64,000 nt of DNA, taken from contig NZ_JZKH01000041.1 of the NCBI RefSeq assembly GCF_000961885.1, forward strand, positions 1 to 64,000, given 5' to 3'. The DNA is from Streptomyces rubellomurinus (GTDB lineage Bacteria > Actinomycetota > Actinomycetes > Streptomycetales > Streptomycetaceae). The first letter of the stretch is position 1. Every line of letters begins with the position of its first letter. Under the pieces are notes generated by a model that made no database searches, was not told the origin of the DNA, and was given only the letters and a program-made list of their open reading frames with translations. This document shows positions 9,724 through 18,765 of the stretch, in pieces. Position numbers and translations under genes: made by a program.

Positions 9724-11037
9724 CTACGCCTCGCCGTGGGCCAGCTTGATCAGGCGGTCCAGCACCTTGCCGCCGCTCAGCCGCAGGCCGTCGTGCTCCC
9801 ACTCGTTGGTGATCCAGGCCCGCAGGCCCCGCACGGCGCGGGCGGTCTCCAGCGAGGCGGCGGTGTCCACGTACATGTCGTCGTGGTAGACGGCCGCCAC
9901 GACGGGCACCGTGTTGGCGGCCAGCCGCTCCGGGTCGTACAGGTCGGGCCAGTCGGTGCGGGCGGCCAGCAGCTCCGCGGTCTCCTTCAGCGGGCGCAGC
10001 GCCGGATCGGTGTCGAACATCCAGGGGTAGATCATCTCCCCGGTGAACAGCACCGGGGCGTCCGAGTCCAGCGCGGCCCGGGCGTCGAACTGCGGGAACT
10101 CCTTGCGGACCCGCTCGGCCGACCAGGCCGTGCCGCCTTGGTCCACCGACCGCTGGCCGTAGATCGACTCGTGCAGGACGGCGTAGAGCGGGCCGCCCGC
10201 GAAGGACAGCTGGGCCTGGGCGCCGGCCAGGAAGGTGTCGGAGAGCTCGGGCCCGGCCGCGCCCTCCACCCAGGCCTCCTCCAGCAGGTAGTGCAGGGTG
10301 CCGGAGCCGTTGCCGCCGCCCAGCATCAGGCCGAGCGCCTGAAAGGCCTCGACGGTGAGCAGCCCGCCGTCCGGCAGGGTCGCGGGCTCGGCGGCGAGGT
10401 GCGCGGCGATCCGCCGCACCGCCTCGACGTCCTGCGGGAAGCGGGCGTAGTGGTCCTCGTTCTTGTCGACCACTCGCGGGTAGGCGGTCCGGTAGACCTC
10501 GTCGGCGGAGGTGGTGAGGCCCGCGAGGCCGCCGGTGATGAAGGCCTCGGTCAGGCCTTCGGGGGCGATGGAGAGGTAGGTGAGGGTGCAGAAGCCGCCG
10601 AAGCTCTGGCCGAGCACGCTCCAGCGCCGGTCCGCGCCGAGCAGCCGGTGCCGGATCAGCTCGGCGTCGCGCACGATCGAGTCGGCGCGGAAGTGCGCCA
10701 GGTAGTCGGCCTGCTCCTGGGGGCCGCCGCGTCGGGCGAGCGACTGCCGGGTCGCGGGCGTGGACCGCCCGGTGCCGCGCTGGTCGAGCAGGAGCACCCG
10801 GTAGTCGTCCAGGGCGCGGTCCAGCCAGGAGTCCCGGCCGAGCGGGCGGGCGGCCTTGCCGCCGGGCCCGCCCTGGAGGAAGAGCAGCCAGGGCAGGTCG
10901 TCCCGCTCGCGGCCGGCGGCGACCACCTCGCGGGCGTACACCGCTATCTGCTCGCCCTCCGGGGCGGCGTGGTCGAGGGGCAGCTGGAAGACGTGGTCGG
11001 TCGTGACAATCCCGGGCAGCCGGCTGACGGTGGACAT
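9724..11037 (-). CDS. Proline iminopeptidase-like alpha/beta hydrolase (family S33)
   Basis: Product of 437 residues, cytoplasmic. The oxyanion-hole motif LQGGPGGKA is at about residues 54-62, followed by LLLDQRGTGRS and the nucleophile elbow GQSFGG with Ser145; these three together are the hallmark of S33 prolyl aminopeptidases, which release N-terminal proline from peptides. The length is that of the larger actinobacterial type with an extended cap domain. ATG 11037 has AGGAG 4-5 bases upstream. It is a single gene that converges on the DUF4192 gene with only about 30 bases between their ends. True substrate preference cannot be read from the sequence; related proteins include esterases. 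Confidence 0.88.
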   Translation of the reverse strand: MSTVSRLPGIVTTDHVFQLPLDHAAPEGEQIAVYAREVVAAGRERDDLPWLLFLQGGPGGKAARPLGRDSWLDRALDDYRVLLLDQRGTGRSTPATRQSLARRGGPQEQADYLAHFRADSIVRDAELIRHRLLGADRRWSVLGQSFGGFCTLTYLSIAPEGLTEAFITGGLAGLTTSADEVYRTAYPRVVDKNEDHYARFPQDVEAVRRIAAHLAAEPATLPDGGLLTVEAFQALGLMLGGGNGSGTLHYLLEEAWVEGAAGPELSDTFLAGAQAQLSFAGGPLYAVLHESIYGQRSVDQGGTAWSAERVRKEFPQFDARAALDSDAPVLFTGEMIYPWMFDTDPALRPLKETAELLAARTDWPDLYDPERLAANTVPVVAAVYHDDMYVDTAASLETARAVRGLRAWITNEWEHDGLRLSGGKVLDRLIKLAHGEA

Positions 11038-11727
11038 GCAACTCCTCGATCTCTGCTGGTCACAGCGGTCGTGTCGCGATTCACGGGATCACCGGGTGCG
11101 GGCGCCGCGACTCCCGCACCGTACCCTGACCGCGATCGAGCGGCGGTTCGACCATCGCCACCCACTCCGGGCGCCGGTAGGGCCATCCGATCCGCATGCG
11201 AACGGACCGGGCGGTGCTGAGCCTCCGGCCGGTGGCCGGCGGGTGCGGCACCCGGGCGACGGGCACGGTCCGACCGGGCCGTGGCGGCCGCGCGGCGTGA
11301 CCTGGAGGCTGCCCGCGGCGTTCACCCCGGGGGCCGCGCGTCCGGGCGGCGCCCGTCCGGACACCGCTCCCCGGGTGGACGGGCCGCCGACCGGCGGTGC
11401 CATCGGCGGTGCGACCGGCGGCCCGGGTCGGCAGGCCCGGGTGCCGTACGCGCCGTGGTCCCTCGGGGCCGCGCCCGGTGGGCGTCGTCGGGCCGCAGGT
11501 GCCCCGGGGTGCCGGACCGGACGGAGGCCCGGGCCGCCCGGCGGGCCCGTGTCGGCGACCCGTAAGGTCGGCGCGGCGTCGGTTCCGGCACGGCATCGCG
11601 CCCGGCACGGCACGGCACACCGCCGGCGGGGCAGCCTGCCGGCCCGGCACCATCAGCAGGCGATCGAGCATGCGCGCGGCCCACCGGCCAGACCCGGCCA
11701 CCGGACCGCCGAGGGGAGGAGAGTCCG
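11038..11727. other. 690-base divergent intergenic region without convincing gene
   Basis: It lies between the iminopeptidase start (minus) and the debranching enzyme start (plus). Several open frames exist but all are Arg/Gly/Pro-rich translations of GC-rich DNA without ribosome sites, so none is called. The last 20 bases carry GGGGAGGAG, the ribosome site of the downstream gene. A run of short GGCGGTGC-type repeats is at about 11390-11430. No promoter was identified with confidence. Confidence 0.5.
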
Positions 11728-13893
11728 GTGACCGCCATGAGGCCACCACAGGCCATGCCGGCCGAGAGCGTGGCCGGCGGGCCGAGACCGGCCGGCCGGC
11801 CCGACCAGGCCCCGCCCGCCCAGCCCGCCGGGCCCGCCATGCCCGGTGGGGCACCGGTCGGCGCACCCGTGGGCCCGGGCCGCCCGATGGCCCCGCTGCG
11901 CCCCCAGCCCCCCGCCGCCCACCACGCGGTGCTCTGCGTCAACGCCCCCGGGATGGCTGCCTCCGGTCCGGACGGCCAGCTGCGCGGCCACGGCCTGCAC
12001 GGTTTCTACCGCCACGGCGTCCGGGTGCTCGCCCGGATGGAGCTGCGGCTGGGCGGCATGGAACCGCTGCCGCTCCTGGGCACCCTGACCAGCGCCGCCC
12101 AGGCCCGCTTCCTCGGCGCCGTCCGCCTCCCCGGGGACCTCGACCCGGATCCGGCGCTCACCGTCGAGCGGCTGCGCCACGCGGACGGCGTGGAGACCGT
12201 CACCGTGCGCAACACCGGCGCCCGCCCGGCCCGGCTGCCGCTGGAGATCGCGCTCGGCACCGACCTCGGCCCGGTCGCCGAGATCGCCGCCGGCCACCGT
12301 CCGCCCGACCTTCCGGGCCAGGTGCAGTCCGCCGGGCTGCGCTGGACCGGCGCGGCGCACAGCGCCGTGGTCGGCGCCAAGCCCTCCCCGCACGCCGTCC
12401 TGGCCGGTGCGGGGGTGCTCCGCTGGGACCTGGAGGTCCAGCCCGGCGCCCGCTGGTCGGTGGAACTGCGCGTCGAGCTGGAGAGCGCCGCCGCGGCGGG
12501 GCCGCGCCCGCCCGGCGGGCGCGGCGCCGGCGTCCCGCTGCCCTGGGCCGAACCGGAGGTCCGCAGCGACGACCCCCGCGCCGTCCCGCTGGTCACCCGC
12601 TCCCTGGACGCCCTCGGCGGGCTGCTGCTCGCCGACCCGGACCGGCCGACCGACCTCTACCCGGCCTCCGGCGCGCCCTGGCGCTTCGGCCTCGCCCCGG
12701 CCGACGCGCTCTGGGCCGCCCGGCTAACCCTGCCGCTCGGCACCCGGCTCGCCGCCGGCACCCTCCGGGCGCTGGCCCGCCGGCAGCAGCTCACCGCCGC
12801 CCCCGGCCGCACCGAGGGGCTGCTCCCCGGCGCCCTGCGGCACGGGGGCCCGGAGCTGCCCCCCTCCTGCACGGCCACCGAGGCCACCCTGCTCTTCGTC
12901 ACCGTGCTGGCCGAGGCCTGGCGCTGGGGCCTGCCCCGGGCGGAGGCGGCCGAACTGCTGCCGACCGCCGAGCGTGCCCTGGCCGCCCTGCGCGAGGGCC
13001 TGGTCGACGGCTTCGTCACCGACCTGAGCCGCCCGGCGGAGGACCGTTCCGCCCAGCCGGTGCCCGCCCGCGCCGAGGTCCAGGCGCAGGCCCACCGGGC
13101 CGCCCTGCACGGCGCCGAACTGCTGGAGGCCTTCGGCCGCCCGGGTGCCGAGCAGTGGCGCGGCTGGGCCGCCGAGCTGCGCGGCCGCTTCCGCGAGCGG
13201 TTCTGGATCGACGACCTCTCCGGCGGCCGGCCGGCCGCCGGGCTCGCCCCCGGCGGTCGGCCGTTGCCCGCCCTGGCCTCCTCCCTGGTGCACCTGCTCG
13301 ACACCGGGCTCGCCGTGGACGGCGGCCGCCACGAGAGCCTGCTGGACCGCGAGCAGACCCGGCTGCTCGCCCAGCGTCTGGCCGCGCCCGAGCTGGACAG
13401 CGGCTGGGGCCTGCGCACGCTCAGCGCCAAGTCCCCCCGGTTCAACCCGCTCGGCCACCGCGGCGGAGCGGTGCGGGTGCACGAGACCGCGCTGGCGATC
13501 GCCGGGCTCGCCGAGGCCGGCCACGAGAACGAGGCCGGCGCCCTGCTGGAGGGCCTGCTCGCCGCGGCGGCCCACTTCGACGGGCGGCTGCCCGAGATGT
13601 ACGCGGGGGAGCAGCGCACCCCCGGCTGCCCGCCCGTGCCGCACCCGGCCGCCTGCCGCCCGGCGGCGGTCTCGGCGGCGGCCGCCGCGCACGCGGTGTT
13701 CGCCCTCGCCGGGGTGCGGCCCGACGTCCCGGGCGGCCGGGTGCTGGTCCGTCCGGCGAGCACCGCGCCGCTCGGCGAGCTGGAGCTGACCGGGCTGCGC
13801 GTGGCGGGGGAGCCCTTCTCGGTCCGGGTGAGCCGGATCGGGGTGGCGATGGTGGAGGAGGCGCCCGCGGAGCTGCAGCTCGTCGCCCGCTGA
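11728..13893 (+). CDS. Glycogen debranching-type glycosidase (GDE N-terminal domain plus (alpha/alpha)6 domain)
   Basis: Product of 721 residues, soluble. After a Pro/Gly/Ala-rich start of about 60 residues, the segment [42 protein letters not shown] matches the N-terminal domain found in amylo-alpha-1,6-glucosidase-like proteins (GDE_N_bis). The rest, from about residue 285, reads like a helical-barrel glucosidase domain ([70 protein letters not shown]). It probably trims alpha-1,6 branches or related alpha-glucans or oligosaccharides; the substrate is not known. GTG 11728 follows GGGGAGGAG with a suitable spacer. No carbohydrate genes are next to it, so its pathway is open. Confidence 0.82.
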   Translation: MTAMRPPQAMPAESVAGGPRPAGRPDQAPPAQPAGPAMPGGAPVGAPVGPGRPMAPLRPQPPAAHHAVLCVNAPGMAASGPDGQLRGHGLHGFYRHGVRVLARMELRLGGMEPLPLLGTLTSAAQARFLGAVRLPGDLDPDPALTVERLRHADGVETVTVRNTGARPARLPLEIALGTDLGPVAEIAAGHRPPDLPGQVQSAGLRWTGAAHSAVVGAKPSPHAVLAGAGVLRWDLEVQPGARWSVELRVELESAAAAGPRPPGGRGAGVPLPWAEPEVRSDDPRAVPLVTRSLDALGGLLLADPDRPTDLYPASGAPWRFGLAPADALWAARLTLPLGTRLAAGTLRALARRQQLTAAPGRTEGLLPGALRHGGPELPPSCTATEATLLFVTVLAEAWRWGLPRAEAAELLPTAERALAALREGLVDGFVTDLSRPAEDRSAQPVPARAEVQAQAHRAALHGAELLEAFGRPGAEQWRGWAAELRGRFRERFWIDDLSGGRPAAGLAPGGRPLPALASSLVHLLDTGLAVDGGRHESLLDREQTRLLAQRLAAPELDSGWGLRTLSAKSPRFNPLGHRGGAVRVHETALAIAGLAEAGHENEAGALLEGLLAAAAHFDGRLPEMYAGEQRTPGCPPVPHPAACRPAAVSAAAAAHAVFALAGVRPDVPGGRVLVRPASTAPLGELELTGLRVAGEPFSVRVSRIGVAMVEEAPAELQLVAR

Positions 13894-13923
13894 GCCGCGC
13901 CCGGCCGCGCCGTGCCCGTGCGC

Positions 13924-13963
13924 GCCGGCCCCCGCGCCGTGCCCGAGCCGGCCCCCGCGCCGT
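13924..13963. repeat. 17-bp direct repeat after the debranching gene
   Basis: The unit GCCGGCCCCCGCGCCGT occurs at 13924-13940 and again, identical, at 13947-13963, separated by GCCCGA. It lies in the gap before the NUDIX gene. Confidence 0.75.
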
Positions 13964-14049
13964 CCACGGGCCGTGCGCGAACCGTGCCCGCGCCCCGGGC
14001 GGGGCGAGCGGGGCGCCGGTGCCGCGCGGCCCGTTCGCGGGCCTGTCCT

Positions 14050-14073
14050 TATCGTCAGAGAGACGACTATGAT
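14050..14073 (+). promoter_or_regulatory. Promoter and possible operator of the NUDIX regulator
   Basis: A -10-like TATGAT is at 14068-14073, placing the transcript start at about 14080-14081, exactly at the ATG of the gene. Just upstream CGTC (14053-14056) and GACG (14062-14065) form an inverted repeat with a 5-base spacer, partly extended by TAT and CTA. It may be a site for the gene's own product. Both assignments are inference. Confidence 0.4.
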
Positions 14074-14080
14074 CGTCGCC

Positions 14081-14839
14081 ATGTCGCGCTACGATCCGTC
14101 GGCCTTCCCCCCCTTCGCTGTCACGGTTGACCTGGTGGTGCTGACGGTGCGCGACCACTCGCTCTGCGCCCTGCTGGTCAGACGGGGCGAGCCGCCGTTC
14201 CAGGGGTACTGGGCGCTGCCCGGCGGCTTCGTCCGCCCGGACGAGGGCCTGGCCGAGGCCGCCTCCCGGGAGCTCGCCGAGGAGACCGGCCTGCGCGCCC
14301 ACTCCGCCCCCGGCCACGAGGCGGTCGGCCCGGCCACCGCGGGCGCCCACCTGGAGCAGCTGGCCACCTACGGGCACCCGCAGCGCGACCCCCGGATGCG
14401 CGTGGTCAGCGTCGCCTACCTGGTGCTCGCCCCCGACCTGCCGACGCCGCGGGCCGGCGGCGACGCCAGCAGCGCCCGCTGGGCCCCGGTCGGCGAGCTC
14501 CTCGGCCAGGGCCCGGCCGACGGCGTCCCGCTCGCCTTCGACCACGGCCTGATCCTCGCGGACGGCGTCGAACGCGCCCGCTCCAAGATCGAGTACTCCT
14601 CGCTGGCCACCGCCTTCTGCCCGACCGAATTCACCGTCGGCGAGCTGCGCCGGGTCTACGAGGCGGTCTGGGGCGTCGTGCTGGACCCGCGGAACTTCCA
14701 CCGCAAGGTGACCGGCACCCCCGGCTTCCTGCTGCCCTCCGGTGGCACCACGACCCGTCAGGGCGGCCGCCCGGCCCAGCTGTTCACCGCCGGCGGCGCG
14801 ACCGTGCTCAACCCGCCCATGCTGCGCCCGGAGTCCTGA
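14081..14839 (+). CDS. NUDIX domain regulator, NrtR-like
   Basis: Product of 252 residues. The NUDIX box is seen as [24 protein letters not shown] at about residues 47-70, preceded by the core [16 protein letters not shown]. After the NUDIX fold comes a winged-helix-like C-terminal domain ([25 protein letters not shown], then [16 protein letters not shown]), the arrangement of NrtR, a NUDIX-derived transcription factor that controls NAD metabolism genes in response to ADP-ribose. The NUDIX box keeps the REXXEE core (RELAEE), so hydrolase activity may remain. ATG 14081 is preferred over ATG 14069: the predicted transcript start falls on it, giving a leaderless mRNA, and the sequence [17 protein letters not shown] is the usual N-terminus. 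No NAD genes lie nearby. Confidence 0.85.
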   Translation: MSRYDPSAFPPFAVTVDLVVLTVRDHSLCALLVRRGEPPFQGYWALPGGFVRPDEGLAEAASRELAEETGLRAHSAPGHEAVGPATAGAHLEQLATYGHPQRDPRMRVVSVAYLVLAPDLPTPRAGGDASSARWAPVGELLGQGPADGVPLAFDHGLILADGVERARSKIEYSSLATAFCPTEFTVGELRRVYEAVWGVVLDPRNFHRKVTGTPGFLLPSGGTTTRQGGRPAQLFTAGGATVLNPPMLRPES

Positions 14840-15087
14840 GCCCGGCTGATCGGGCGCCCGCGCCCGGCCGGCGTCGCCGAACCCCCTACCCCGGGCGGGA
14901 ATCGCAGGATCGGATTGTCCCCTGATCGGGTGAGCCGGACGGCCGCCCGGCCCGCGCCGTCGCCGTAATGCCCGGAATAGCCCCCGCCGACCCCTAATGT
15001 GCTGGCGCGAGGCCGTGCGGGCACGCCGGCCCGCCAGGGGGCGCCGCGCGTCCAGCGGACCGGCCGAGGGCATGGGAGCAGCCAGCG
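14840..15087. other. Intergenic region before ABC transporter genes
   Basis: A 248-base gap. It has no ORF worth calling. A TAATGT box at 14995-15000 could be a -10 element for the ABC genes, whose ATG is about 88 bases further on; no good -35 was found. Short GATCGG motifs repeat around 14900-14930. Confidence 0.3.
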
Positions 15088-16389
15088 ATGATCCAGAGCA
15101 CCGGACTGACCAAGGTCTACCGCAAGGGCGCCCCGCCCGCCGTGCTCGACCTGACCTTCGACGTCCGGCCCGGCATGGTCACGGCCCTGCTCGGCGCCGA
15201 GGAGGCGGGCAAGACCACCGCCCTGCGGCTGATGCTCGAACTCGAACGCGGCCAGGGCGTCACGCTCTTCGGCGGCCGCACCTACCGCCGGCTGCGGCGG
15301 CCCGAGCGCGAGGTCGGCGTGCTGCTGCCGGGGCCGGGGGAGGGCGCCGTGGCGGTCGCCGGGCACCCGGGGCGCACGGCGCGCGGCCACCTGCGGATGC
15401 TCGCGGCGGCGGTCGGCGTCCCCGCCCGGCGGGCCGACGAACTGCTGGAGCAGACCCGGCTCGCCGCCGTCGCCGGGCAGCGGCTGCGCACCTTCTCCCC
15501 GGGCATGCACCGCCGGCTGGCCCTGGCGGCCGCCCTGCTCGGGGACCCGTCCACGCTGCTGCTCGACGCGCCGACCGAGGGGCTGTCCCCGCGCAACGTC
15601 GAGTGGTTCCACTCCTTCCTGCGCTCGTTCGCCGTCGCCGGCGGGACGGTCCTGGCGACCACCCGCACCCCGCAGGAGGCCGCGCAGCTCGCGGACCGGG
15701 TGATCACCCTGGACCGGGGCCGGCTGGTGGCCGACCAGCCGGTGACCGAGTTCCGCCGGACCAGGCTCAGCCCCGAGGTGGCCGTTCGGGGGCCGCAGAT
15801 GGCCCGGCTGGCGGACCTGCTGGTCAGCCAGGGCGCCGAGGTGCGCCGGGACGGCAGCGTGGGTCTCGCGGTGGCGGGCCTCGACCGCACCGAGATCGGT
15901 GAGCTCGCCTACCGCAACGGCATCCTGCTGCACGAGCTGGCCGACCGGGTGGTCGAGCAGCCGGTGCCCCGGGCCGCCCTGCCGGTCGCCTCGGGCCGCT
16001 CCGGGCACCTGCGGGTCCAGCACGCGGCCCCGTCCAAGGAACAGTCCGGGGAACAGCCCGAGGAGCAGCCCGGGCAGCCGTCCGAGGAGCCGCGGCGGGA
16101 ACCGGGCCGGCCGTCCGCCCCCGCCCTGCCCGTCGTTCCGGTGGCGGCCGTCGGCGGTGCCCGCGCGCTGCTCGGCGCCACCCCGCGCCGGGAGGAGCCG
16201 GCCGCCCCCGCGGTCGGCGTGGAGCGGCTCTTCCGCGACGGCCCCGGCGAGCGGCCGCACCCCGTCCGGTCCGGGGCGGTCGGCCGCCGGACCAGCGCGG
16301 CCGACCTGCTCACCGACGACACCGTCCGGCTGAGCCGTCCGGCCCGCCCCGCCCTGCCCACCACCCCCGACGACCACCGGAGCGAGTGA
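15088..16389 (+). CDS. ABC transporter ATP-binding protein with degenerate catalytic motifs
   Basis: Product of 433 residues. Residues 1-210 form an ABC ATPase domain and the C-terminal 160 residues are Pro/Glu/Arg-rich and probably disordered. Walker A reads LLGAEEAGKTTALRLML, which keeps G-x4-GKT. The signature is TFSPGMHRRLALAAALLG in place of LSGGQ. Walker B reads STLLLDAPTEGLSP, so the catalytic glutamate after the Asp is Ala. ATP binding is likely but hydrolysis may be slow. The permease starts 3 bases after its stop, so the two form one transporter. The pair sits directly upstream of whiH, a placement I recall from S. coelicolor, but no link to sporulation has been shown here. The substrate is unknown. 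Confidence 0.85.
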   Translation: MIQSTGLTKVYRKGAPPAVLDLTFDVRPGMVTALLGAEEAGKTTALRLMLELERGQGVTLFGGRTYRRLRRPEREVGVLLPGPGEGAVAVAGHPGRTARGHLRMLAAAVGVPARRADELLEQTRLAAVAGQRLRTFSPGMHRRLALAAALLGDPSTLLLDAPTEGLSPRNVEWFHSFLRSFAVAGGTVLATTRTPQEAAQLADRVITLDRGRLVADQPVTEFRRTRLSPEVAVRGPQMARLADLLVSQGAEVRRDGSVGLAVAGLDRTEIGELAYRNGILLHELADRVVEQPVPRAALPVASGRSGHLRVQHAAPSKEQSGEQPEEQPGQPSEEPRREPGRPSAPALPVVPVAAVGGARALLGATPRREEPAAPAVGVERLFRDGPGERPHPVRSGAVGRRTSAADLLTDDTVRLSRPARPALPTTPDDHRSE

Positions 16390-16392
16390 ACC

Positions 16393-17298
16393 GTGCGTGT
16401 CCTGGCCTACGAGCTGCGCCGGCTGCGCGGCCTGCGTTCCACCTGGCTGCTGCTCGCCGCCGTGCTGGTCGGCGACGCCGCCGTGGCCGCCGTGCTGGCG
16501 AGCCAGACGCCGTCCGGCCCGTTGGCCGCCCCGGCCGGGGTGCGGCTGCTGACCGCCGCCGTCCCGCTGATCCCGCTGCCGTTCGCGGCGCTCGGGACGG
16601 GCGTGCTGGGCGCGCTGTCGTACGGGCACGAGGTGCGCCACCCGGGGCTGCCGGCTTCGCAGGTGGCGTACCCGCGCCGGGTGCGGCTGCTGCTGGCCAA
16701 GCTGCTGGTGGTCGGCCCGGTGGCGGCGCTGCTGGCGCTGGCCACGCTGCTGCTGGACACGGTGGCCGTGCACCTGGCGCTGCCGGCCGGCGTGACGGTG
16801 GCGGCCCGGGCGGAGCCCGGCGCGCTGTCGGCCCGGGTCTCCGAGGCGCTGGGCGGCGCCGGCCTGTCCGGGCTGGACGACCTGCCGGGGGCCTTCGCCC
16901 CGGTGGCGCTGGTGGCCGGGCACGGCGTGCCGGCCGCCCTGCTGGCCTTCGTCCTGCTGACCGTGGTGGCGGCCTGGACCGGGGTGCTGACCGCCTCGCT
17001 GACCCGCAGCGCCGCGGCCGGGGTCCTGCTGCTGTGCGCGCTGCCGCCGCTGCTGGAGTCCGGCGTGGCCCTGCTGCTGCGCCGGACGGGCCGGCCGTGG
17101 CCGGGGCGGGCAGCCGAGCTGCTGCCGTTCCAGTCCGGCATCGAGTGGGCGTACGGCTGGGTGTACGGCGGCACGCGCGGGGCGGCGGCCGGGGGCGCGG
17201 CGCTGACCGATCCGGCGCTGCTCGCGGCGGTGGCGGCGCCGGCCGCCCTGCTGCTGCTCGCCGCCCTGCTGGTGCAGGCCCGCCGCCGGGCACTCTGA
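16393..17298 (+). CDS. ABC transporter permease
   Basis: Product of 301 residues starting with GTG 16393, 3 bases after the stop of the ATPase gene, so probably translationally coupled. Six hydrophobic segments are visible: about residues 17-37, 55-75, 100-125, 170-200, 205-225 and 275-297. The short RRLRGLRSTWLLLAAVLVGDAAVAAVL N-terminus is typical of ABC-2 type permeases. It should form the membrane part of the transporter with the upstream ATPase. No binding protein is present, so export is more likely than import. Composition is very rich in Ala, Leu and Val. The next gene, whiH, has its own promoter region 197 bases downstream. Confidence 0.82.
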   Translation: MRVLAYELRRLRGLRSTWLLLAAVLVGDAAVAAVLASQTPSGPLAAPAGVRLLTAAVPLIPLPFAALGTGVLGALSYGHEVRHPGLPASQVAYPRRVRLLLAKLLVVGPVAALLALATLLLDTVAVHLALPAGVTVAARAEPGALSARVSEALGGAGLSGLDDLPGAFAPVALVAGHGVPAALLAFVLLTVVAAWTGVLTASLTRSAAAGVLLLCALPPLLESGVALLLRRTGRPWPGRAAELLPFQSGIEWAYGWVYGGTRGAAAGGAALTDPALLAAVAAPAALLLLAALLVQARRRAL

Positions 17299-17395
17299 CC
17301 CGGCCCGTGGGCCGACCCGTGGGCCGGCCCGCCGGGGGCCTTCGGCACCCCGAACTAGCAAGATCGACCAGCAGTGACCGCAATGCGCGGTTCTT

Positions 17396-17462
17396 CCCGA
17401 TAAGAAGTCAATGATCCAGTCACGGTCGATCACCCTTTCGTGTGCTTTTCACGAGAATTCTC
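17396..17462 (+). promoter_or_regulatory. whiH promoter region: WhiG-like -10 box and inverted repeats
   Basis: CCCGATAA at 17396-17403 differs by one base from GCCGATAA, the -10 consensus of the sporulation sigma factor WhiG, and whiH is a classical WhiG target. No matching TAAA -35 was found 15-16 bases upstream, so this is incomplete. Further down, TCGTG (17438-17442) pairs with CACGA (17450-17454), a GntR-like half-site layout, and overlaps the perfect palindrome GAGAATTCTC at 17453-17462. These could be sites for WhiH itself. Confidence 0.45.
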
Positions 17463-17495
17463 AAGCTGCGCCCGCCGATCGCCGACAAAGGAGGC

Positions 17496-18371
17496 GTGAA
17501 CACCCTTGCGCACCCCACCATGACCCCCGCCCGTTCCGCCGAAGGGCCGATCGGCTCCGGCGAGCTGGACCGCTTCTCCTACGCCGACCGGCCGACCCCG
17601 CCGGCGCCCCGCTGGGAGGGCGCCGAGTCCGAGCTCTCCCGGGTCGGCCGCAAGACCACCAGCAGCCGCGGCCGCGGCCTGCACGGCCAGCTGGTCCAGC
17701 AGCTCGGCCAGATGATCGTCTCCGGTGACCTGGGCGCCGACCGCCCGCTGGTCCCCGAGGAGATCGGCCAGCGCTTCGAGGTCTCCCGCACCGTCGTCCG
17801 CGAGTCGCTGCGGGTGCTGGAGGCCAAGGGCCTGGTCAGCGCCCGCCCGAACGTCGGCACCCGGGTCCGCCCGGTCGGCGACTGGAACCTGCTGGACCCG
17901 GACATCATCGAGTGGCGCGCCTTCGGCCCGCAGCGGGACGAGCAGCGCCGGGAGCTGTTCGAGCTGCGCTGGGCGATCGAGCCGCTGGCCGCCCGGCTCG
18001 CCGCCGGCCACGGCCGGGAGGACGTCCAGCAGCGGCTGGTCGAGCTGGTCGAGATCATGGGCCACGCCGCCGCCCAGGCCGACCTGTCCACCTACACCCG
18101 GGCCGACGCCGAGCTGCACGGGCTGATCCTGCAGATGGCCGGCAACCGGATGCTGGAGCACCTGTCCGGGATCGTCTCCTGCGCGCTGCAGGTGTCCGGC
18201 GGCCCGGCGATCTCCTGCGAGCGGCCCTCCGAGTCCTCGGTCGGCCTGCACGCCCGGCTGGTGGACGCGCTGGGCGCCGGCGACGGCACCGCCGGTGAGG
18301 CCGCGATGCGGGCGCTGCTCACCGTCCACCCGGAGATCGAGCCGTCCGTCCCCGCCCCCCGGGAGCACTGA
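17496..18371 (+). CDS. whiH: Sporulation transcription factor WhiH (GntR/FadR type)
   Basis: Product of 291 residues. WhiH is needed for normal septation in aerial hyphae. The winged HTH is at about residues 70-130 (GLHGQLVQQLGQMIVSGDLGADRPL, then IGQRFEVSRTVVRESLRVLEAKGLVSARPNVGTRV), followed by a FadR-type helical FCD domain (RRELFELRWAIEPLAARLAAGHG, then TRADAELHGLILQMAGNRMLEHLSG). I recall near-identical stretches in S. coelicolor WhiH, and the position just before hrdB agrees. The start is uncertain: AAAGGAGG at 17487-17494 is only 1 base from GTG 17496, which matches the expected N-terminus; ATG 17520 is 25 bases away; an upstream GTG at 17442 lacks a ribosome site. Strong tandem hairpins end the gene. 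Confidence 0.92.
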   Translation: MNTLAHPTMTPARSAEGPIGSGELDRFSYADRPTPPAPRWEGAESELSRVGRKTTSSRGRGLHGQLVQQLGQMIVSGDLGADRPLVPEEIGQRFEVSRTVVRESLRVLEAKGLVSARPNVGTRVRPVGDWNLLDPDIIEWRAFGPQRDEQRRELFELRWAIEPLAARLAAGHGREDVQQRLVELVEIMGHAAAQADLSTYTRADAELHGLILQMAGNRMLEHLSGIVSCALQVSGGPAISCERPSESSVGLHARLVDALGAGDGTAGEAAMRALLTVHPEIEPSVPAPREH

Positions 18372-18453
18372 GCGGGCCGGTCCGGTGCGCGGAGGCGCCG
18401 TGTGCAGCCCGCCCCGTCCGTCCCCACCCCTGCTCCCCGTCGCCGTCCCGATG

Positions 18454-18521
18454 GCCCCGCCGCGAGGCGGGGCGTGCCCCGGGGCCCTCCGGTCGCCCGC
18501 GCGGTGCCGCCGGAGGGCCCC
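18454..18521 (+). terminator. Tandem hairpin terminators after whiH
   Basis: First hairpin: GCCCCGCC (18454-18461) with GGCGGGGC (18466-18473) closed by a GCGA tetraloop. Second hairpin: 12 perfect pairs, 18481-18492 with 18510-18521, loop of 17 bases. They insulate whiH from hrdB. Confidence 0.75.
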
Positions 18522-18683
18522 TGTGCGGGCGGGGGCGCGGACCCGGTCGGAACGGCCGCGGCGGTCGGCGGCGCGTGCGGTGGCGTCCGTACCGACGGCT
18601 TCCGGCGCGAGTGCGCGATGATGGACTCCGGCCCCGTGGCCGCGGGCACCCGAGGGGTGTGACCCGCGACACGAAGGCCATGC

Positions 18684-18765
18684 GTAACACTTGACGAGTA
18701 GCAGCGATGTGTCCTGAGCGGAAGCAGCTCCGGAATAACGCCAACACGTCAGAACGCTGTGTTGG
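18684..18765 (+). promoter_or_regulatory. hrdB promoter candidate and leader hairpin
   Basis: GTAAC at 18684-18688 and CGATGT at 18705-18710 with a 16-base spacer have the form of an ECF sigma factor promoter. In Streptomyces hrdB is driven mainly by the ECF factor ShbA, so this is a good candidate; the predicted start is near 18717, leaving a leader of about 200 bases. In the leader CCAACAC (18741-18747) pairs perfectly with GTGTTGG (18759-18765) around an 11-base loop. The exact ShbA consensus could not be checked. Confidence 0.45.

Noticed and set aside
11081..11866. Several overlapping minus-strand frames upstream of the debranching gene
   Set aside because: No ribosome sites, Pro/Arg/Gly-rich translations, and mutually overlapping frames; treated as intergenic.
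18732..18763. SigR promoter (GGAAT-N18-GTT) for hrdB
   Set aside because: GGAAT is present at 18732-18736 but the next GTT is 24 bases away, too far for the consensus.
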